A stretch of DNA of 64,000 nt from JANXLS01 sp038227045 (GCA_038227045.1 JBBRQD010000018.1:1-64000), one strand, 5' to 3'. Counted from the stretch's first letter, positions 34,879 to 44,300 are shown. Notes: generated from the letters alone by a model not told the origin. Made by a program: numbers and translations.

Positions 34879-37800
34879 ATGCTTGTCCTCTTGACTTCAA
34901 ACACTGAACCGCGAAACGTGAACGCAGACAACCCGCCGCCCGAAGCCACTCTTTCACAATCCCCGGCACCCGCTGCCGCCGCCGCGTTCGAACGGCGCGC
35001 CGTGTTGAGCGCGGCGGTCGATCTCGCCTCGCCGCAACAGATTCTCGAGCACCTCATTGAATGCGCCGCAAATCGGACGGGATGCTCGGTCGTGGGGATT
35101 TCGGCTCCGTATGCCACGGCGATGGCGAAAGACGCGGCGTTGCGCGACGCGTTTTTAAAAGCCGATGTGCTGATTCCCGATGGCAAGGGTTTCGTCTGGG
35201 GCGCGCGGGCGCTGGGCGTGCCGTGCGGCGAACGCATTGCGATTCCAGATTTATGCGAACGGCTGCTGGAAGAAGGCAGCGCGCGCGACTGGAAAGTTTT
35301 TATTTATGGCGCGACGACTGAACTGAATGCCGCCGCGGTCGCGAATGTGAAAACGCGTTTTCCGGATCTTGCTGCGGTCGAGGGGCAGCATGGTTACGAC
35401 CAGGGTGACGCGGAAGAACAAGCGCTCATCGCGAAATTGCGCGACGAGAAATTCAATGTGTTGATTGTCGCGCGCCCCTCGCCGGACAAAGAAAACTTCC
35501 TCGCGCGCTGCTGCCGCCCGGCTGGCGTCGTCGGACTGGCGGCGGGCGGGTACGCGGATATTCTTGCCGGAGCGAAGAAACGCGCGCCGCAGTTTGTCCA
35601 GCTTGTGGGGATGGAATGGTTCTATCGATTGATTCAAGATCCCGCGAAACTGTGGCGGCGCATTGGCTGGGCGAATGTGAAATTCGCGACGGCCGTGGCG
35701 TGGAATGCATTACTCGGCGTGCCGCGCAGAGCCTGGTTCGCACAGCCGGTTTTGCATGTCGTGGCGCTGGTGGCGATCGTGCTGCTTGCATACGGCAAGA
35801 GCCTGGATGCGCCCTATCATTTCGATGATCCTGAATACATTTTGCGCAATACCGCGATTCGCTCGTTCAGCACGCTCAACCAGATCACCATCACCAAGGA
35901 CCGCAAAATCTGGTGGTTCTCGAATGTCGTCAGTTACTATCTCGCCCAGCAGTTCGGCACGAAAAATCCGACCCACCCCGACATACCGGATGTCCGGTTT
36001 TTTCGCGGGTGGAACATCGCCTGCCATTTGATCGCGGCGCTGGCGCTGTACGGCTTGCTGCGGCGATGCCTGAAGGCTTCTAAGAATGCCGGAGCCGGCG
36101 CTGACGAACCGGATATGCGGCCCATCGCCGCCGCTGCGATTTTTGCGGCGCATCCGCTGTGCACGGAATCGGTGACCTATATTTCCGGGCGCGACAACGG
36201 CATGGGCGGAATGTTTTATCTGCTCGGGATGTACTGCGCCTCGATTGCGTTTCAACGCATGGGATTCGTGGCGCCGGCCTACCGCGCGAAGGAATACTGG
36301 CCCAAGTGGTTCTGGCCTTCGTTTCTGGCGCTGTTTTTCGGCGCGTGCGCGCTGCTGACAAAAGAGAGCCACATCACTTATCCCGTGGCTGTCGCGCTGG
36401 TGTATTTCTGTTTCTTCCGGCGCGGCCCGTCGCCGAAATTATCTCTGGGCCTATTGGGCGGAATGGTGCTGGCGCTTATCGCGCTGGGATGGGGCGCGGC
36501 CGGGCGCAATGAAGGCTGTTTGTGGATCTCGTCGCAATTGGCGCTCGGCGCTCTGATTGTTGGCGGTTTGCTGGGCGGCGCATGTTCGCCGCGCGATTCC
36601 CTCACCCCGCGAGCGATACTGCCGCTCGTCGGCCCTCTCCCGGGGGGAGAGGGAAAAGCGGCGCGCGCCGGAATTCGCGCATTTTTTTTTCAAAAGCTCG
36701 TGGGAACAGGATGGGCGTTTTTGTGCGTTGCCGTGGGCTTGGGCGTGGCAGCGGTACTGGCATATCCCTACGCGTATTCGCGCGTTTTTGAAGCGTTGAC
36801 CGGCCACCAAGGCAGTTCATACGTCCGCAGTTTATGTTCGCAAGCCAATGCGTTGCCGGCGATGTTGCTGCGCACCATCCTGCCGCTGACGGTCACGACG
36901 GTCCCGGATTTCAATATTGCGCACAACCTGAATATCGACCATCAATTTGCGACGATTTCAGATCCGTTCGATCCGCGCGCGCTGGCCGGGGGCGCGATCC
37001 TGCTGGGGCTGATTGCGTTCGGAGTCTTCGGCGCGTTTCGCGGATGGCTGGGGTCGTTCGGCGTGCTGCTGGCGTTCATTGCCATCGCGCCGACAAATAC
37101 GGTCATCGAACGCGGCGACATTGTCAGCGAACGAAATTTTTATCTGGCCGCGGCGGGCGGCGCGTGCGTGATTGCGTGGCTTGCGTGCGGCCTGGCGCAG
37201 GCGATCGCGCGCCGAATCGAAGCGGCAAGCGGCACGGTGGCTGCGCCCGGAAGTTCGAGTAGTTTGCAGCGTGAAGCGGGACTTTGGACGCTTATCTTCG
37301 CATGCTGCTTCGCGGGGCCGTTCGTGGCGTTCACCAAGCTCCGCAACAACGATTGGGGCGACCCGTACCGGCTGTGGAAGAATGCGATGGAGCACTCGCC
37401 GGACAAGATGCGCGTGCTTTACAATTTCGGCATCTCGGCGCAGTCGGTGAACAAGATTGCCGAGGCCGAGGCGGCGTACAACCGCGCGGTCGCGATTGGC
37501 GAAGACATGTCCAAACGCGGTGCGTTCCGGCCCGACGAAGCGGTGGACGTGAAATGTTTTCATCTGGCTTACGCGCGGCTCGCGGAAATTCATCTGACGC
37601 GCTACATCCGGAGCAACAAAGAAGATTACAAATCGCTTAACGCGATCAAGAAGATTTATGACGACGGGCTTAACCGGACTGCCTGGGATCCGGATCTCGC
37701 GATGACGTACGCGGAATTTTTGATCAAGATAGGGCAGGCCGCCGAAGCGGCGCCCATGCTGCGGCAATCGTTTTATCTGCATTCCTGGGCGGACGAGCTT

Positions 37801-38316
37801 TATCTGCCGCTGGGCATTGCGCATCTGGAAGCCGGCGATTTTTCCGAAGCGGCGCGCTGGCTGGAACTGTCGCTGCATACGCGAGCCGATCATTCGCTGG
37901 GCTATTCGAATGACATGCCGGCCGATTATCGCGCGCAAATCCTGGCGTTTCTGGGCGTCGCGCGCTCGCGCCTGAAACAGAAGGACGAGGCGAAAGCCGC
38001 GTACCGCGAGGCGCTGAGCCTGCAACCCGAATCGCTGCTGCCGATTTTGACGGGCTACAATGCTACACACAATCTGATGCTGACGGCCGAGCAGACTTCG
38101 GATCAAATGTTGAACGCGCTGAGCCAGATTCGGCGCGACATTCTGGTCGGATTGCGCGATGCCGCGAACGAACTGCTGGCCTCCCCCAGCCCCACGCTGC
38201 CTGAGAACGTCATCGAGTTCAAAAAGCTTTTCGACTATGAGATCAATCGGCGCGACGGTTACCAGAAGAAGCGTGTTGAAATGGGATTCAAGGATGATCC
38301 CGATAAGGACCAGTGA
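34879..38316 (+). CDS. WecG/TagA-family glycosyltransferase fused to a TMTC-like membrane protein with TPRs
   Basis: An 1145-aa protein with two normally separate parts. Residues about 30-275 are a WecG/TagA/CpsF glycosyltransferase: LIPDGKGFVWGARALGVPCG, VEGQHGYDQGD and RAPQFVQLVGMEWFYRLIQD. Residues about 285-810 are a polytopic membrane region of the TMTC (DUF1736-like) kind, with HFDDPEYILRNTAI in the first loop and AAIFAAHPLCTESVTYISGR. Residues about 820-1080 hold TPR-like helices (MRVLYNFGISAQSVNKIAEA). Roles inferred are lipid-linked sugar transfer joined to a second glycosyl-transfer step or glycan display. An in-frame copy of a dispersed repeat occupies residues about 574-592. The start at 34879 has only a weak ribosome site. 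Confidence 0.82.
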   Translation: MLVLLTSNTEPRNVNADNPPPEATLSQSPAPAAAAAFERRAVLSAAVDLASPQQILEHLIECAANRTGCSVVGISAPYATAMAKDAALRDAFLKADVLIPDGKGFVWGARALGVPCGERIAIPDLCERLLEEGSARDWKVFIYGATTELNAAAVANVKTRFPDLAAVEGQHGYDQGDAEEQALIAKLRDEKFNVLIVARPSPDKENFLARCCRPAGVVGLAAGGYADILAGAKKRAPQFVQLVGMEWFYRLIQDPAKLWRRIGWANVKFATAVAWNALLGVPRRAWFAQPVLHVVALVAIVLLAYGKSLDAPYHFDDPEYILRNTAIRSFSTLNQITITKDRKIWWFSNVVSYYLAQQFGTKNPTHPDIPDVRFFRGWNIACHLIAALALYGLLRRCLKASKNAGAGADEPDMRPIAAAAIFAAHPLCTESVTYISGRDNGMGGMFYLLGMYCASIAFQRMGFVAPAYRAKEYWPKWFWPSFLALFFGACALLTKESHITYPVAVALVYFCFFRRGPSPKLSLGLLGGMVLALIALGWGAAGRNEGCLWISSQLALGALIVGGLLGGACSPRDSLTPRAILPLVGPLPGGEGKAARAGIRAFFFQKLVGTGWAFLCVAVGLGVAAVLAYPYAYSRVFEALTGHQGSSYVRSLCSQANALPAMLLRTILPLTVTTVPDFNIAHNLNIDHQFATISDPFDPRALAGGAILLGLIAFGVFGAFRGWLGSFGVLLAFIAIAPTNTVIERGDIVSERNFYLAAAGGACVIAWLACGLAQAIARRIEAASGTVAAPGSSSSLQREAGLWTLIFACCFAGPFVAFTKLRNNDWGDPYRLWKNAMEHSPDKMRVLYNFGISAQSVNKIAEAEAAYNRAVAIGEDMSKRGAFRPDEAVDVKCFHLAYARLAEIHLTRYIRSNKEDYKSLNAIKKIYDDGLNRTAWDPDLAMTYAEFLIKIGQAAEAAPMLRQSFYLHSWADELYLPLGIAHLEAGDFSEAARWLELSLHTRADHSLGYSNDMPADYRAQILAFLGVARSRLKQKDEAKAAYREALSLQPESLLPILTGYNATHNLMLTAEQTSDQMLNALSQIRRDILVGLRDAANELLASPSPTLPENVIEFKKLFDYEINRRDGYQKKRVEMGFKDDPDKDQ
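36597..36653 (+). repeat. Dispersed CCCTCACCC/GGGAGAGGG repeat inside a coding sequence
   Basis: About 57 bases reading TCCCTCACCCCGCGAGCG at the left end and CTCTCCCGGGGGGAGAGGG at the right match the intergenic copies at 26536, 39711 and 42875. The length is 19 codons, and the reading frame of the host gene is kept. Confidence 0.85.
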
Positions 38317-38323
38317 ATTTTTT

Positions 38324-38363
38324 ACCGCTGAGGACGCTAAGGGCGCGGAGGTTCGCGGAGGAG
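38324..38363. repeat. Dispersed ACCGCNGAGGACGC repeat, single copy
   Basis: The segment ACCGCTGAGGACGC at the left end and GAGGTTCGCGGAGGAG at the right match the two copies near 60365 and 60504. It lies right after the WecG-TMTC stop. Translated in one frame it gives a peptide of the FTAEDA type. Confidence 0.8.
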
Positions 38364-38388
38364 AAAAGAGGAGGAGGGACTTTTAAAA

Positions 38389-39618
38389 TCACATTCTGCC
38401 GCCCAGGGTTTTTCCGGTGATTTCGAGGTAGCCTTCGCCTTTTACGGACTGTTTTCCGAATGTTCCTTCGACGCGGATTGCGCCTTCATAATAGTTCATG
38501 CCAGCGCCTTGTTTTGAATGGAATTCCTGATCGTCGAGAGCGGTTTTCAGGTGCAGTTCTGCTTTGGGTAGTTTTAGCGTCCACTCCACGGGATACTCTG
38601 CGCCGCTCTGTAAACTCTTCCATGTTCGGCCGGGCTTCAACATCGCGGGTTCGACTTTGAAATATCCCGCGCGGCCCACTTGTTGATCGATCCAAGTTCC
38701 CGACGAACTTGGCTCAATGCTCCCGTCTTTGTTGCGCAAGACGTACAGCATGATTTCGATGCCGTTGTCGAGCTGAATCGAAAACCACTCCCAACCCGCT
38801 TGATCGGGCGAAAGCTGATTGGAGCCGAATTCGTGGTCCATCCAGGAGAGGCCTCTTGCGATCTGATATTTCGCTCCGTCGAGCGTTAAAGTGCCTTTGG
38901 TTTCCAACCGCGGCACAGAGTAATAATACGACGCCTGCCCCGGCTTCGGACCCTTGCGGCTCAGGCCTATTTCTTGGCGATCGCCATGCAAAACGATCTG
39001 TGATAATTTTTGCGAGGTTTCGGACAAATCGAAATCCAATCCAATTCGTGCCGATGATGCTTTTAATTGCCAGCCGTTTCGAAACCGATTCAGCTCGGCC
39101 TCTTTCGTCCAGACGCGGACGAAGGGTTCCGGCTTGTCTTTCGGGTAATCGATCATTTTATGATCTGGGAGATTGACGTCGTGCCGCTCCTTCAGCAGCT
39201 CCGACACGTCCGTCGCGCCGGCGATTCCCAGTGCGCCTCTTTCGAGTGATTCGTAGTCGGCGTGGGCTTTGCCGTCTATGTCGCTGATTGCCAGATGCAG
39301 GAGATAGAAATCGTCTGCTGCCCATGCGCTTTTTCGGCCGCGTTCTTTTGCGTCTTTTGGGGCCATGGCGCGGCGGAAAATCGTGAATTGGTAGCCGAAT
39401 TCGTGGCCCTTTTCGTCTTTCAGATTTCCTGTGAAATACCACCACTCTGTTTGATACCCTGCGTGGCTTGCGTGGTCGGCTGGGAAGGAGAAGGCGATGG
39501 GTTTGATGGCTTGTTTGAAGGGCGGCTCGTCTTCGGCGTGAGATGGGTTTGTCCAAAGAGCGAGTGCTATGATAAGCAGCGTGGCTTGCGCGCCTTTGGG
39601 ATGCGTGCTTGATTTCAT
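38389..39618 (-). CDS. Secreted lipocalin-like (AttH/CrtC family) protein
   Basis: A 409-aa protein with a signal peptide (residues 1-28, ending NPSHAED). The N-terminal marker is FPADHASHAGYQTEWWYFTG and the central one GLSWMDHEFGSNQLSPDQAGWEWF, both typical of the lipocalin-like hydrolase/isomerase group that includes AttH and carotenoid 1,2-hydratase. The fold has two lipocalin barrels. Members are mostly uncharacterised; here the signal peptide places it outside the cytoplasm. Its start is 161 bases from the next gene upstream on the same strand, with a repeat between, so it is probably transcribed on its own. Confidence 0.85.
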   Translation of the reverse strand: MKSSTHPKGAQATLLIIALALWTNPSHAEDEPPFKQAIKPIAFSFPADHASHAGYQTEWWYFTGNLKDEKGHEFGYQFTIFRRAMAPKDAKERGRKSAWAADDFYLLHLAISDIDGKAHADYESLERGALGIAGATDVSELLKERHDVNLPDHKMIDYPKDKPEPFVRVWTKEAELNRFRNGWQLKASSARIGLDFDLSETSQKLSQIVLHGDRQEIGLSRKGPKPGQASYYYSVPRLETKGTLTLDGAKYQIARGLSWMDHEFGSNQLSPDQAGWEWFSIQLDNGIEIMLYVLRNKDGSIEPSSSGTWIDQQVGRAGYFKVEPAMLKPGRTWKSLQSGAEYPVEWTLKLPKAELHLKTALDDQEFHSKQGAGMNYYEGAIRVEGTFGKQSVKGEGYLEITGKTLGGRM

Positions 39619-39710
39619 GGGTTTAGAATAGCGGGGTGAATTGGGAATTGAAATGACGAATGCGGGCGGGATTTGGGGTGGGTTCGCTCGTCGATGTAAA
39701 TCTGCGCCTA

Positions 39711-39774
39711 CCCCTCACCCGGCGAGCGCAAACGACCGCGCTCGTCCGCCCTCTCCCTCAAGGGGAGAGGGGAA
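39711..39774. repeat. Dispersed CCCCTCACCC/GGGGAGAGGGG repeat, single copy
   Basis: Forward copy with CCCCTCACCCGGCGAGCG at the left and CTCCCTCAAGGGGAGAGGGG at the right. It lies in the gap between the lipoprotein peptidase and lipocalin-like genes. Confidence 0.9.
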
Positions 39775-39779
39775 CAGAC

Positions 39780-40673
39780 TTACCTTTTTATCGTGAGTGT
39801 TTTTGCCCATTCGAAACATTGCTTGTGGATTTCCGCGATGGTTAGCTTGTTGTCGAATACCGCCGTTAATGCGAGTTTGGGTTCGCTGTCCTTTTTTTCG
39901 CGGATGCGAGTGTAAAACGCTTCGAGCTTACCCTGTTCCTGCAGCCATTGCATGAAGTAGCGCGCGGCGGCGTAATTCGAGCTTTTGCGCTCGCCGTAGA
40001 AATCTTTGTCATCCATGCCGATGAGTTTGTCGAGTTGCGTTTCGGAATTGGTTTTCAAATCTGCTTGAAGGCCCTTCAAACGCCAGTTGGTGATGCCGAT
40101 GACTTTGCCGGCGGGCGAGGTGCCGCTTGCTTCGAACAGGCTGCCGAGACCTTCGTTGAGCCACGCGGGAATGTCTGGATAATCGGCCTCGGCCATGGCG
40201 TGAACCATTTCATGGATCAGCGTTCCGCCGCCGGTGCCGATGTTCATCACCAGCGAATTATTCGCGCGCCGGTAATAACCGAAGATTGAAATCGGCTTTT
40301 CGTTGAAAAGCTTTTTGTTCCACGTCATGTAGCTGTCGCCGTCTTTGAAGAGGTAGACTTTCGCCGGTGTGGAGCGTGGTGTGCGCGTAAACAGTTGGCG
40401 CTGAATACCCGCGGCGCAATGCAGAATGCAGCCGTCCACGATGCCCTTGACGTCGTTCGCGTCCATGTCTGTGGCGATGACCCACGGGCCGACTGTTGAA
40501 ATCGCGAACGTGCCGTCGAGATTTGTTTTCAATTCGGTTTTGTATTCATCGACTATTTTTGTGTCGGATGCCGGCCAGGGGAGTTTGGATTCGGCGGAGG
40601 ATGTGGGGGGCGATCCGCAGGAGGACACGAGGAGCAGGGCGAGGATCGCGGCGAGGCGGGGCAATTGGCGCAT
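39780..40673 (-). CDS. Lipoprotein, peptidase MA-like zinc metallopeptidase
   Basis: A 297-aa protein with a lipoprotein signal: hydrophobic residues 6-17, then LLVSSC with the lipid cysteine at about residue 19. The zinc site is LIHEMVHAMAEADYPDIPAW near residue 150, followed by LNEGLGSLFE, which gives the HExxH plus downstream Glu of a gluzincin. It therefore probably sits on a membrane facing the periplasm and cleaves proteins or peptides. The substrate is unknown. It is followed by a repeat and the lipocalin-like gene in the same direction. Its upstream gap of 289 bases holds the direct repeats at 40805. Confidence 0.82.
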   Translation of the reverse strand: MRQLPRLAAILALLLVSSCGSPPTSSAESKLPWPASDTKIVDEYKTELKTNLDGTFAISTVGPWVIATDMDANDVKGIVDGCILHCAAGIQRQLFTRTPRSTPAKVYLFKDGDSYMTWNKKLFNEKPISIFGYYRRANNSLVMNIGTGGGTLIHEMVHAMAEADYPDIPAWLNEGLGSLFEASGTSPAGKVIGITNWRLKGLQADLKTNSETQLDKLIGMDDKDFYGERKSSNYAAARYFMQWLQEQGKLEAFYTRIREKKDSEPKLALTAVFDNKLTIAEIHKQCFEWAKTLTIKR

Positions 40674-40804
40674 TTGGAGGGGACTCCGGGAGAAGGGCTG
40701 CGGATAGGACGCGCGAGAGTGGGGGTTACTGCGGTTGAAATTCAGTTATTGATCACCACAATTTGCGCCGAACCGCGAATGAACGGCGAAGAAACGGCTT
40801 TTTA

Positions 40805-40834
40805 ACCGCGGATAACGCGGATAAACGCGGATAA
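40805..40834. repeat. Three direct CGCGGATAA repeats
   Basis: Three copies of CGCGGATAA (second and third with one extra base between) lie in tandem in the gap between the divergent peptidase and ftsY genes. They are related to the inverted repeat at 12773. The rest of the 289-base gap shows nothing that I can name. Confidence 0.6.
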
Positions 40835-40962
40835 TTAGTTGGGGGTGTTTTCGAACTTTCTGGTTGAAATTTTCGGACCAGGCATCGTGCTTGTCGTTTG
40901 ACGTCTTGTCGCCTATTATGGCCGGGCATTGGGACACTATTGTTCCTTAAAGGAGTGACGAC

Positions 40963-41982
40963 GTGGCATTGGGTAATTTTTTTAAGAAGATCGGGAAGGC
41001 GGTTGCCAGCACCACTCAGGCGGTCACCAGTTCGGTCACGAACATCGCAAAGAAAGCCAGCGCGACGCTGGTGGCGAGCGTCAAGCCGATGTCGCGCTTG
41101 TTGCGCAATGGGCTGGATTTTCTTGTTGGGCGAAAGATCGATGCGGAGGCCGCGGACCGAATTCGCGACACGCTTATTCAGGCGGATGTGTCGCCGCGCA
41201 TCGCCGAAGACCTCGTCGAGAAATTGCATGACGCCTACAAGGACCGCGAGATCAAGAGCACCAATGAGGTGATGACGTTTCTCAAGGAACATCTGAAACG
41301 AGATTTCCCGCCGCTGAACAGCGCGTCCAATTGGGCGCCGCGCGGCACGCCGACGGTGATCCTGATCGTGGGCGTCAACGGTTCCGGCAAGACGACCTCT
41401 ATCGCCAAGCTGGCGCATCGCTTCAAGGCCGAGGGCATGAGCGTGCTGCTGGCTCCGGCCGATACTTTTCGCGCGGCGGCCGTGCATCAATTGATCACCT
41501 GGGCGGAGCGGGTCGGCGTGGATTATATCCCGTCGAAGCAGGATCAGGATCCGTCGTCCGTGGCGTACCAGGCCGTCGAAAAGGCGCTCGCGAAAAACAT
41601 CGACGTGGTGATCGTCGATACGGCTGGACGCCTGGATAACAAAAAGAATTTGATGGACGAGCTCGAGAAAATCACGCGCGTGATCAAGAAGAATCTTCCC
41701 AGCGCGCCGCACGAGGTACTGCTGGTGCTCGACGGCAACACGGGACAGACGGCGGTGCGGCAGGCGAAGAATTTCGAAAAAACAGCGGGCGTCACCGGCT
41801 TGATTGTCACGAAGCTCGACGGCACCGCGAAGGGCGGCGCGGTGATTTCCATGCGCGCGGAAGTCGATTTGCCTGTGAAATGGATCGGCTTGGGCGAAAA
41901 GATGACGGACCTCGAACCTTTTGATGCCGATGTTTTTGTCGATGAGATTTTCAATACCGAGGAAGAGGCGCCGCAGGAATAG
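40963..41982 (+). CDS. ftsY: Signal recognition particle receptor FtsY
   Basis: A 339-aa SRP-type GTPase that docks ribosome-SRP complexes at the membrane. Start is GTG at 40963 with a perfect AAGGAG 7 bases upstream. The N-terminal 50 residues are basic and lack the long acidic A domain of E. coli. GTPase motifs: GVNGSGKTTSIAKLA (G1), PADTFRAAA (G2), DTAGRLDNKKNL (G3) and TKLDGTAKGG (G4/G5). The gene is alone and convergent with the zinc-ribbon protein gene. Length is normal for compact FtsY proteins. Confidence 0.97.
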   Translation: MALGNFFKKIGKAVASTTQAVTSSVTNIAKKASATLVASVKPMSRLLRNGLDFLVGRKIDAEAADRIRDTLIQADVSPRIAEDLVEKLHDAYKDREIKSTNEVMTFLKEHLKRDFPPLNSASNWAPRGTPTVILIVGVNGSGKTTSIAKLAHRFKAEGMSVLLAPADTFRAAAVHQLITWAERVGVDYIPSKQDQDPSSVAYQAVEKALAKNIDVVIVDTAGRLDNKKNLMDELEKITRVIKKNLPSAPHEVLLVLDGNTGQTAVRQAKNFEKTAGVTGLIVTKLDGTAKGGAVISMRAEVDLPVKWIGLGEKMTDLEPFDADVFVDEIFNTEEEAPQE

Positions 41983-42015
41983 CGTTGAAACTTGAGACTG
42001 GATACCGGCATTTTT

Positions 42016-42759
42016 TCACACGCGTTCATCTTTTTCCGGTGTCAGCAAATGTTCGGCGCTCAAACCGCTGGCGATCTTGTTTGCGGCGTGTTCTTTTTTT
42101 TCGCGGTACAGAACGACTCCCGCGTACGCCGCCACGCCAAAGGCCACCAGCGCCGTTGCCGCGTCTTCGACGGTGTCGTTCTCGCTTCGGGCAAACTCGA
42201 GCATCAAATGCAGCACGGCGAGCACCAGAAATCCACCGCAGGCGACAGTCATGGTCCGCTCATGCCGCGAATGTACGGGGGTGTCCGTTCCGCCGGCGGT
42301 GAGCGCAAGGCTGCTGAAGACCAGCAGCGCGTGGCGGAACACGCCGCTCATTCCGCGCAACGCTCCGACGCCGTACGCGCGCGACAGCGCCGACAACGCT
42401 TCGCCGAAGACAAAAATGCCCAGCGCCGTAAAGAAGAGCGCGCGGAAATCCCCTTCCCCTCGCCGCAGTGTCCAGTACAGCGCGACGCACATTCCCACGA
42501 GGAGATTCAAATGCCACAGTGGCGCGCCGTGTCCCGCGGGCGGCGAATGCAGGCCGATGTACAGCGCCACGACTTGCATGGCGGCGAGACCGAAACAGAA
42601 CGCCAGAGTCAAGCGAAACACGGGTGTATGCAGCCGCCCGCCGTCCGCGCGATGTTCGTCAAGGCGGTTCAGGCACGACCCGCCGCAATACGGACAGGCG
42701 TTCCCCGCCAGACCGTGAATCACGCGCCGGCAGTCGTCGCAACGTCGAATAGAATCCAT
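42016..42759 (-). CDS. Zinc-ribbon polytopic membrane protein of unknown function
   Basis: A 247-aa protein, started at ATG 42759 because CDDC (residues 7-10) and CPYCGG (about residues 21-26) then form a complete zinc ribbon at the N-terminus; the frame stays open upstream to 42816 with no clear ribosome site. About five to six membrane segments follow (first near residues 48-65). The C-terminus is charged. I do not recognise the family. It is convergent with ftsY, their ends 33 bases apart. A role in membrane traffic would be speculation. Confidence 0.6.
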   Translation of the reverse strand: MDSIRRCDDCRRVIHGLAGNACPYCGGSCLNRLDEHRADGGRLHTPVFRLTLAFCFGLAAMQVVALYIGLHSPPAGHGAPLWHLNLLVGMCVALYWTLRRGEGDFRALFFTALGIFVFGEALSALSRAYGVGALRGMSGVFRHALLVFSSLALTAGGTDTPVHSRHERTMTVACGGFLVLAVLHLMLEFARSENDTVEDAATALVAFGVAAYAGVVLYREKKEHAANKIASGLSAEHLLTPEKDERV

Positions 42760-42874
42760 GCCATTCAGCTCGCTCGAACCACGATCAGATTTCGCACAAC
42801 GGCCCATAGGATACATTCACTTCGCAAAAAAATCGCGTCACAACGCGTATTGATTAATCCGCGGTCACCCCTCA

Positions 42875-42931
42875 CCCCTCACCCCGCGAGCGATACAACT
42901 GCTCGTCGGCTCTCTCCCGGGGGGAGAGGGG
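42875..42931. repeat. Dispersed CCCCTCACCC/GGGGAGAGGGG repeat, single copy
   Basis: Forward copy, almost identical to the copy inside the WecG-TMTC gene (CCGCGAGCGATAC then CTCTCCCGGGGGGAGAGG). It lies between the divergent zinc-ribbon gene and argG. Confidence 0.9.
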
Positions 42932-43014
42932 AAACGCTTCGAAATTTTCGTTGCCGTTTTACCGTCATCCGCGATGATGCCTCGTCCATCTTTTTATGAG
43001 GAGAAGTTGAAGCA

Positions 43015-44247
43015 ATGGCAAAGAAATCCGTTCCGTCCGCTCCGAAGAAAGAGAAAGTCATTCTGCTCTATTCCGGTGGACTCGACACCAGCGTGATCGT
43101 CCACTGGCTCGCCCAGAAGGGCCTTGAAGTCATCTGCGTCATCATCGACGTGGGGCAGCAGGAGGAGATCGACTTCAAGAAAAAGGCGCTGGCCAGCGGC
43201 GCAAGCAAATTCATCATCAAGGACATCAAGAAGGAATTCGCGCGCGAGGGCGTGTTTCAATGCATCCGCGCCGAAGCGAAATACGAGGGCCGCTATTTGC
43301 TGGGCACTTCGATTGCCCGGCCATTCATGATCCAGGCGATCGTAGATGTCGCCAAAGCCGAAGGGTCCAAAGTGATCGCGCACGGCGCGACCGGCAAGGG
43401 CAACGATCAATGCCGCTTCGAACTCGCGGCGTACGCTCTGCTGCCTGGCGCGCGCATCATCGCGCCCTGGCGCGACCCCGAATTCCGCGCGCTCATTCCG
43501 GGACGCAAGGAGGCCATCGACTACGCGGCGAAATACGGCATTCCCGTGCAGGCCAGTTTGAAAAAGCCGTGGTCCACCGATCCGAATTTGCAGCACCGCA
43601 GCCACGAAGCCGGCGAGCTTGAAGACCCCTGGTACAAGCCGCGCGACGAAATGTTTCAACTGATCACGCCGCCTCAGAAAGCGCCTGACAAGCCCGAAGA
43701 AATCGAGGTCGGATTCGAAAACGGCTACCCCGTTTCACTGAACGGCAAGAAACTCGATCCGGTGAAGTTGCTCGAGCAGCTCAACGTCATCGCCGGGCGC
43801 AACGGTGTGGGTCTTTGCGATATGGTCGAGAACCGGTTCGTCGGGATGAAAAGCCGCGGCGTATACGAAGCGCCCGCCGCAACGGTGCTCTACGAATGCC
43901 ACCGCGACCTGGAAGGCCTGACGATGGACCGCGAAGTCATGCATTTGCGCGACAGCCTGATTCCGAAATACGCGGAACTGGTGTACTTCGGCTTCTGGTT
44001 CCATCCGGCGAAGTATTGTCTCGACGCGTTTATCAACGAGAGCCAGAAGAACGTCACCGGCACGGTGCGTTGTGAACTCTATAAGGGGAGCGTGCGCGTG
44101 ACCGGGCGAAAGTCGCCGTTCTCGCTCTATGACGAAAGTATCGCGACGATGGAAGCGGGCGGCAGTTACAACCAGGACGATGCGACGGGATTCTTGAGAA
44201 TTCAGGGATTGCCGACGCGCGTGATGGCGAATTTGAAGAAGAAATAA
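43015..44247 (+). CDS. argG: Argininosuccinate synthase
   Basis: A 410-aa enzyme joining citrulline and aspartate with ATP for arginine synthesis. The PP-loop is LLYSGGLDTSVIVHWL near residue 16. The citrulline/aspartate sites lie in the conserved stretches AHGATGKGNDQCRFEL and KSRGVYEAPAATVL. GAGGAG lies about 11 bases before the ATG. It stands alone, convergent with the dcw cluster, with the hairpin at 44263 between. No argH or other arginine genes are near. Confidence 0.97.
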   Translation: MAKKSVPSAPKKEKVILLYSGGLDTSVIVHWLAQKGLEVICVIIDVGQQEEIDFKKKALASGASKFIIKDIKKEFAREGVFQCIRAEAKYEGRYLLGTSIARPFMIQAIVDVAKAEGSKVIAHGATGKGNDQCRFELAAYALLPGARIIAPWRDPEFRALIPGRKEAIDYAAKYGIPVQASLKKPWSTDPNLQHRSHEAGELEDPWYKPRDEMFQLITPPQKAPDKPEEIEVGFENGYPVSLNGKKLDPVKLLEQLNVIAGRNGVGLCDMVENRFVGMKSRGVYEAPAATVLYECHRDLEGLTMDREVMHLRDSLIPKYAELVYFGFWFHPAKYCLDAFINESQKNVTGTVRCELYKGSVRVTGRKSPFSLYDESIATMEAGGSYNQDDATGFLRIQGLPTRVMANLKKK

Positions 44248-44262
44248 GGCGTGCGATTTTCT

Positions 44263-44292
44263 CGCAGAGACGCGAATTTTTGCGTCTTTGCG
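44263..44292. terminator. Hairpin between convergent argG and the ftsZ-slot gene
   Basis: CGCAGAGACGC (44263-44273) and GCGTCTTTGCG (44282-44292) pair with one mismatch around an 8-base loop GAATTTTT. The T run lies in the loop, not after the stem, so it is an imperfect intrinsic terminator; it may serve both converging transcripts. Confidence 0.45.
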
Positions 44293-44300
44293 GGAGATAT

